A DNA stretch of 64,000 nt from Leptidea sinapis (taxonomy: Eukaryota > Arthropoda > Insecta > Lepidoptera > Pieridae): assembly GCF_905404315.1 (NCBI RefSeq), contig NC_066269.1, positions 10,052,501 through 10,116,500 on the forward strand, in the 5' to 3' direction. Shown here piece by piece: positions 49,337 through 58,300 of this stretch. Numbering within the stretch: position 1 is the stretch's first letter; the number at the start of each line of letters is the position of its first letter. Position numbers and translations under genes: made by a program. The notes below the pieces were generated by a model. The model was not told the DNA's origin. It did not search any database and was given only the letters and a program-made list of their open reading frames with translations.

Positions 49337-52300
49337 CACATACAACCAAAATATATCTATTTTATAAAAATCTCATGTTACAATGTTAGTTGCCATACTC
49401 CTCCGAAAAGGCAGCAACTCAACTCGCGTTTCTAATACATGTTTTATTATTTCTTAGAAATTTCCTTTTGCCCATTAAGTATTTGTATTTCTATTTGTGT
49501 TCTTTAAAAAAAGTACAGACATGTACAGCTTACCAGATGTCAAGTTCACCCTCCCGAGGAATCGCAGAAATTTTGTTGAAAGTCGTATTCTCCTGGCCTC
49601 AGCTACAAGCCCCCGAAAATACGACGGACAGAAGGACCTTTGGAAGTTTGGACCTTTGCACTTTTGGAAGAACCCTCCAGGAGTAAATCTTTTTCAGGAT
49701 CACAGTCATATGTGTTTTGTCTATAATAAGCTGAAGCACTTACCACCATATGGAAGAGACTCTTCTGACCATTGGAATTGATCGCTGCCGGTTTTTTCCA
49801 CCGAAGTTGCTATTATGTCCTGTACATTAATTTTAAAATTTAACAATTTGTTATTTTATTAAAGTGATAAACCTCACTTCTGACATGAATTACTTTTTTT
49901 GTCCCAAATTAAGCATATATATAGACCTGTGTCATAACATAGTTCGCAAGACAACGATATATTTAATTCAATATAATTACTTAAACATACATAAATACAT
50001 TTAAACATCCATGACTCGGAAACAAACATCCATATTCATCATATAAATGCTTGCACCTACCGGGATTCAAACCCGGACCTCTAGCTTAGAAGTTAGGATC
50101 GCTAACCACTCGGCTATGCAGGTCGTCAATTAAATTTGATAACAAAATTTATGAACGATGCGGAAGTCGAACCCGCGACATCTCGCGTTCCGTGCGAGCA
50201 CTCTTCCAACTTAAGTTCATAAGCGTTATTTGAATTCGCTGATAATGAAATTTAATTAAGAGCGCATAACATTTTCAACAAAAGATTTCGACAAGTGAAG
50301 GACGCAATTGCGATGCTACCAAACCCTACGCTAAGTCAGTTTATTCTGAGATGTACTAACTCGTATTAGGCTAAACTAATGCAGCCTAGGCTAAACAGAT
50401 TTGTCCTAAGGCCAATAATATTTTTAATAAAAAATAAACTTTTCTTTAAATCGAGAACATAATACATAATTTTTCGTTTAAGTTAAAAGCAAAAATGAAA
50501 AACACGTAGTTTTGGGTTCAAACAAGAATCCTGGTACTGCATTGCAATGGGGACGACGTAATACCATCACCATAGGTTAACTTTTCTTTCCGCATGCAAC
50601 AATTTAAAGTGCTTCTGTGTTCGTTTTATTTTGCATGATATAAACGACATTATCTTTGACTCACCGTTCCTTTTCTATGGAGTTTCCCTTTCCTTTTCTT
50701 TGACTTTGCATCTGAAAATTTCATAAAGATTATTAACTGGTTACTTACTCTATTGTAACACCAGAGGAATCTCAAGAGCGGAAAAGGAGGACAAACGAGC
50801 GTACGGGTCACCTGGTGGTAAGTGATCGGTCGATCACAGGAGCGTTGCGGGCCTTTAAGGAGGTGTACGCGCTTGTTTTGAAGGTCGTCTTGTCCCGGAA
50901 ATACCGCACAAGGAAGCTCATTCCTCAGCCTTGTAGTACGTGGAAGAAAGTTCCCTCAAACTCGCTCTGTGGAATACCACACATCCAGAAGGATATCCTA
51001 ATTTGTGGCGTGTACTATCAACACACAATGAAACGACGTTTCTACGCAACGCCAAGTAATCCAGCGCTTCACAGAGTACTGGGTCCCCGACATATCGAGC
51101 TGCTCTGTGTTGCACGCGGTCAAATGGATAGAGATGATACAGGGGGTGTGCCAGACTAGAGATTACAGCAATACTCCACATGTAGCCGCGCTTTGGTAGA
51201 GCTCTAGAATGTGGGCCGGCTTGAGGTATTGCCGTGCTCTATTTATGACGCCCAGCTTCTTCGAAGCCAATTTAGCTTTGCGTTCCATATACTGCGGAAT
51301 TGGTAATCGCTCGAGACTTCGAGACCCAGAGTATTCCAATACCAGGCGAGGCTTTAAGGGTGGTATTGTCGAAGAGCAGAGATCGACAAATGGGGTTATG
51401 TTGACTACATGCACTCAAATATTTACTGTAATTCATATTATAACATAAAACCAAACCCGAATAGTTTTTTCTATCTGTCTACTTTCTAGACTATTACTAA
51501 GAAACAAATGTCTGTCCTTCAGCTGAAAATGACAGGCTCTATAACATCAAATATAAACCAACATGGCGAATTCCAACATGGCCGACACGTAAAGACGAAT
51601 TTCAAAATGACCGAAATGTAAAGACGAATTTCAAAATGGCCGACATGTAAAGACGAATTTCAAAATGGCCGACATGTAAAAATGAATTTCAAAATGGCCG
51701 ACATGTAAAGACAAATTCCAAAATATCTCTTTTTTTTCCTTCCTTTTCTAACTATTTTTTTGTTCTGGCTAAATCGGTAACTCCAGTTATAATTGACAGA
51801 GCTCATGCCATAAGGTGTATTATTGAGAGTTAAAGAATCCATTGCCAACCAATGTAGGTATACTCCTTATATAATTTATACGTCTAGATAGAGCCTCTTG
51901 CAACTTGCGTCTTCTTAGGCAACGCATGAAAACAGTCCAGGCTTATTACTTTAGTGTGCATGACAGCTACGTCTTACACTCGCGATTTGTGAGTCACTAT
52001 GTTTTAAGTATGCGTTCGTTGCTGAAAATAGAGGCTAACAGTACGCCGCTATTTTTTCAACGTGTTCACAGCTGTCACTGTCTGTCTACATACAAATTAT
52101 CCAAGGTATACCTAATCATTAAAGTAACGATGTGGAACTAATTCACAAAAAAAAATTATCACTTGAAGGCTAAATTATTTTGCTTTTGTTCAAAAAGTCA
52201 GCACATTAATTCTTATAATAATTAAAGGCCAGAGTAATATCGTATGTGTACCTTTATTTCTTAATTATCCCTTAAGTTATGAACTATGAAGTGAAAGTAA

Positions 52301-55300
52301 TGAAAATAATACATATTATCGGTCCTTGATACGTATGCCATTTTTCAAGTAAATCAGAAGACTTGTAATGGGTGAAAATCCCGTTCAAAAATCCTGTTAT
52401 ACACTGTTTCTGTTATAATCAAACTATGAAGCTTCTTTTTGACTAGCGATAGAGCTTCAAAGTTTAACTGTAAAATATTGATACTAACGATACTACTATA
52501 AAATAAATAGTAGTTAAAAAAAACTAAAAAACACGCTTTTAGTAGAAAAGCGAACTAAGAAATAGAAAATTTATTTTGAAATTTAATATTAACATCAATT
52601 CATGCCGTATATAGATGAAAATTGAATTAATTATCAAAAATCTTATTTTGCAATTTGAAAAATTGAATAATTTTATCAAATAATTTAATGTCATCGGTCC
52701 TGGAAAAATCTCCGAAGTTTGAACGAAATCTGGCCGTTTAAAGTGGGTCAAAATCGCGCCCAAATGAGTCGGTTACAAACAAACAAACATACAGGTAAAG
52801 CTAATAAAAATCGTATAACTTATAAAAGAAAACAATAATACCTACCAATATCCCCACTGAATGCACAATTAAGATGCAAATATGAAAAACGTATACAACA
52901 GTGTTGAATAAAAACTGTGTATATGCAAATTTTGTACTGATCAAATACAAATTTCCATACAATCGCTATGGGAACAAGAATTGTATTGATGAACTTCAAA
53001 TTTCCATATTGTCGCTATGGGAACAGGAAATGTATTGATCAAATACAAAATTCTATACTGTCGCTGTGAAAGCAAGAATTGTATCGATCAATTAAACATT
53101 TCTATACTGTCGCTGTGGAAACAATAATTGTATTCATATTGCATGAAGATTTGCGTGATATTGTGAGTCATCTAGACCATATCGGGAATGAGAAGAAGAA
53201 CCAAAGTCACCGACATAGGCCAGAAGATTGCGAAACTGAAGAGGCAGTGGGTAGGGCACATAGGCTCGATGGACAGATTTCCATTAGGACAGCAAAGTCC
53301 CTGAATGCGACCACGTGTACGTAGTGGTGGTAGGCCCCACCAGATGGACTGATCAAGATCGCCGGAATAGGTTGGATATGGGCAGCGCAGGGCCTATCAT
53401 CGTGGTGTTTTCCGGCTGATATGATGAAGTGAGTTTTGCAGCCATACGGCAACAAATTTGGCTAAAGGTACTGGATAGACGTGTGAAAAGGCGGAGGTGA
53501 CAGAAGCTGTTTGTCATTCCGCGAACCAGAAACAATCTTCTGAAAAAAAATATGCTTTAATATATATTTGTATTATTTTGTAACTAAGAGATAAAAAATT
53601 ACACGAAATCATTCTCACCCTGTTCTAAAATTACATGTAACATCACATTTCAGGATGCAGGACGTTCAGCTGATGGTGATTGATACGCCCTGCCCATTCC
53701 ATTCTGGTACCGCTCAGTATTCTTGAAAATCCCAAAATCTCTGAGCGGCACTACAATTGCGCTCGTCGCCTTGAGACATAAGATGCTAAGTCTCATTTGC
53801 CCAGTAATTTCTCGGACTACGGCGCCCTTCAGACCGAAACACAATAATGCTTACACAATACTGCTTCACGGCAGAAATAGGCGCCGTTAGGGTACCCATA
53901 ATCTAATCGGCATTCTGTGCAAAGGAGCCTCCCATATGGTAGCATTGTCAATTGCACCTTACATTAACGGGGTAAGGTATAATTTGCATTAATTCATGTT
54001 TATTATATTTCTGCATCCAATAGATATCCTTTACCGTTATCATTCTTAGGGCCTTTATGTGCTTCGTCTTTCTAGCCATCTACGTCACTGAACCACCTTC
54101 TGTATCCATCGATTAACGGCTAATGCCACCATCGCCATTTCAACTAAGAAGAGCCATAATAATTATAATTGGGATTCTGTTGTTTAAACTAAAGTTAACC
54201 CTAAAAAGTAAAGCTTACCTTCTATAACGACAGGAATTGGAATACTCTCAAACGAAGCGCTGGTGTATGAAGTTTCGGTGTATTGGACCTCTTCAGGTTC
54301 CGGCTCTAGTTCCGTTGTAGCCATGAGAACCTCCTGTTGCTCTACCACTGAAATTACAAAAAACATTACTCCCTGAACGAGTTCATTGTGTATTATAATC
54401 ATCATCAAATCAAAATCAAATTCGTTCTCTGACCCCTTGAGAACCTCGCAATGACAGTACAATATTGTATATTTCATTAAAGAGAGCGCAAGAAAAGAAT
54501 GCTGTTAGAGTTTTTTGCGCCGCTTCTTCTCTCTCAAAGCGCCATTTATTTCCGAAGCGGTACGAGTATCTAGTATATTACAAATGACATCAAAAAGAAT
54601 TCTAAAAGATTCAATTTTGAGAAAATAAATGCCTTTCATGCCTTTTTTATGCCAAAACCTAACAATGAAAACTTCATAAACAAAGCAGTTATCACTACAT
54701 ATTGTAACGGTTATAAATCTGACGCAACAGGACGAGTGCGAGGAAGTGAGAGGGGAACGGGAGGACGTTTTACGTTCCAGCGAAGTCCAAAGATAGCGTG
54801 GCCGTTGGCGTGTCTGTGATACCTAGCATCTACTCGACATCCAATGTCAAGCAGGCTTGCGGTGATAAAATAATAATCTTAATCTCGTCCCTCGATGAGA
54901 GAAACACTTGAAGGTCACGGAGTCCCATCACGGAGTGTCACGTTTTCAAATTTCAAGAGATGCATAGAAATACATTTTCAGAGAAAAAAAAGGAACGACG
55001 ATGAGCTTGACTTACTACTGTAATTTTTATTGAAGTATTTCCAGAGTGACTTATATTTATTCTTTACGGTAATCATCGAAAATAAGCCCCGCGCGATAAA
55101 ATTGGGACAAGCCGCCATGTCAGTGATGTCATACCGTTTCGATTATGAGTACGTCGGCTTGCTAACGTCAGACAGACGTTTATAAAATATCAAGGTTCTG
55201 TTCTTGTTTCATTGCACGGGGGCTATACAAAGCAGTTATTGGATAAAAGCCTATATTTATAGATAAAGTATTTGGCTAAATTGGACTATATAAGTTTTCG

Positions 55301-58300
55301 TGTACTTAAGGCCCGACAGGACTTCTCATCAACTAACGCCTGCAAAAAAATTCGGCGCAAATTCAGCCTCACACGGTGTACTGGTCTACAATTCGTAGCG
55401 AAAGCTGTGCAGTACCAGCTTCTTCCAATTAAACACATGAAGTGAAGTGCGGTTCGAATTAACGACAGTCAAGTCATCCCCGATTGAAATTATTATATTG
55501 CGTTGCGGAGAGAAAGTGTAAACAATTTGTTATGTTTTTAAAGTGATAATCCTCACTTCTAGGATTAATTTTGTTTTCAGTTTTATTTGTGTAACTAAAG
55601 TGTGCATGTCCGTAGATGTTATTTTTGCCTCTTTTGCGGTAAACGGTAAACATTTGTTACAGGCAATATTTGTAAATGCAGGGTGCATAAACATGATGAA
55701 ACCAACAATCTTAGCATTTCCCTTTCAAAAACTATCACTACATTTCCTTTACTCTAAACCACGTCATCTTCTTATTCAACAAATACAAGTTCATCTTCTT
55801 TAACCCAAAACCAACTCAGAATTTCTTTTTTAATAACTTATACTAATTTTTCTTTGAGTCCATACCACGTCAGCAAATCCTTATCGATAACTATCACTAG
55901 ATCTTCTTTAACTCTATACTACTTTAGCACTAATTATTCAATAGCAACCGCTACACGTCTATTTTTAACTCCCAAACTACTACCAAAGTTAATTCTCAAT
56001 AACAACTGTGAATATGTGAGAGCTAAAATTACTAGCTAAACTAATGTTAATTTAGCGTGACGTCACAAAATGGCCCAACGGAATAGCAGTGTTAGTTTTC
56101 ACACCAGCAAACATGCTGAGTAGGGACCACTTTTGTTAAGTATAGGTAGTATTCTATCAGATTTTGTTTGTTTCCTTTATAAGTTATTTATATATTTATG
56201 TGTACCTACTATACGTTTCAAAATAAACATTTTTCATTTAAGACATTTCATAAATGTTTTTGAATTTATCTAAAGAAATTAGCTTAAGTTCCGATTACTT
56301 CCGCATGTATTCTGATTTCATTCTTATTGTGTCGCAGCCAATATCTACCCTGAACCTTATTGCCGACATTCTGACATTATACAAATGATTTGAGTTTTCT
56401 TTAGTGCTAATTACGTCTATATTTGTCTTTAAACAATTCGACACGTGTTCCGCCTCTACACGAGGCATCCTCAGGACGTGTTGTCTCGCCAAAATCTGGC
56501 ACGACACTCGCCATGTCTGTGTTGTGTCATGTTTAAAGAAAAATATTGGCGGAATTAACACTAAAGAAAACTCAAATCATTTGTATAATTATGGATTTCC
56601 GCAAAGTAACGCCTACTTCAATAAATATTCTGACATTGCATAAATGCATCTAACGCCCCGTTGTCCCTTTTTGTCTCTCGTAAGCAAATTTTTCCTTCTA
56701 CTTTGTCTTCTTCTTTTTGAATAAATTATTTAATATAATACGATAAATAATTACCCGTTTCTTGCTGATGATCATCCTGAAACATAATATTGTGTTAGAA
56801 TTACGTAATTAAACAAAGATCCGTGGCCCAGTAGGCCATGAAACTGGATTGGCCACAAAATCGAAATTGATTCTGATCAAATACTTAGTCAATGCGTAGA
56901 TTGGAAGCTCAAAGCTGTCCGAGTTGGGAGGGCTTTGTGGAAGTACTCTGTGTTTTCTAGAAGATACAAGACTTTACGCCAATAAGTCCACATAAATGAA
57001 ATGAAATTTGTTTATTGCGTCAAATACAGTATACATTATATATCTTAAATTTATTGTAGTGTCTTCTATTCGGTTAATTTAAATTCGCTTAGAAAAAAAT
57101 TATTTAAAAGTAAAAAAATCCTTAGCACTTTAATTTTTTTTGTCGATTAACCATTTAAACAGGAGTCCAATAAATCATTTCTGTGGTTTTTTATTTGTAG
57201 AGGTAGTTGGTTGAATAATAATTTTATACAAATTGCGTAGCTACTAAGTTTGTTTGTTACGCTTTTACACCGGAGCTACTGAACCGATATTGATGAATTT
57301 TGGTACAGCGATAAACTAGACCCTGGGATAGGACATGGGCTATATTTTATGCCGCGGCATTTTTGAAAAATTGAAATTCAGGTCGAATAGCTATACCAGT
57401 AGCAGGTTTAGTTTTTTTTTTTTTATGGAATAGGAGGACAAACGAGCGTACGGGTCACCTGGTGTTAAGTGATCACCGCCGCCTACACTCTCCTGCAACA
57501 CCAGAGGAATCACAAGAGCGTTGCCGGCCTTTAAGGAAGGTGTACACGCTTTTCTTGAAGGTACCCATGTCGTATCGTCCCGGAAACACCGCACAAGGAA
57601 GCTCATTCCACAGCTTCGTGGTACGAGGAAGAAAGCTCCTTGAAAACCGCACTGTGGAGGACCGCCACACATCCAGATGGTTGGCAATAGCAATCTTCCT
57701 CGAAATAAGATTCATATAATATGTTGAGAACCGGAACGAAAACGGAAACCGGAACTGGAATAGGACAAGAGATAACTTCAATTCCAAACTTGCTTAATAT
57801 TGTAAAAAAAATCTCTATCTACGCGAACGAAGTCGCGGGCATCAGCTAGTTTAGATACAATGTTGTTCTGAGACAGTGGCTTTAAAACAGACCAAAATAA
57901 TCATAAAAGCGGGGGAGTTTTAAAAGTTGATTATCGGTAAATATTATATTATAACAAAATACACAGAGTGACACGTTTGGCCTCTGGCTCGCGAACACAT
58001 GCCATCCACGGAGTGCCGACTGCCGATAAGGACAACTTTACACGGTAGCGCGACACCATGTGATTAAAAACGGTACACAACAGCACAGTACAAAACTAGA
58101 TATTTTTAAGAATCGTGCGCGAGTGTAGAGTAACCTGACCATAAAAATAGGTAAAATCTAGGATCGTTTGGCAAGAAATCAGGGGTAAATCTTTGTAGAA
58201 CTGATAGGGACTGGGTGCCCGATTATACCGACCCTACTCTTATTAAAATGTTATGTTAGGTAACGCATATTTTTTGAGAAATTGATAAAAAAGTAACGGA

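Noticed and set aside
50051..50124. Functional tRNA gene
   Set aside because: A and B boxes are present, but the acceptor stem does not pair and a SINE tail follows.
51578..51722. CRISPR-like array
   Set aside because: Repeats are directly joined without spacers and the DNA is eukaryotic; it is a minisatellite.
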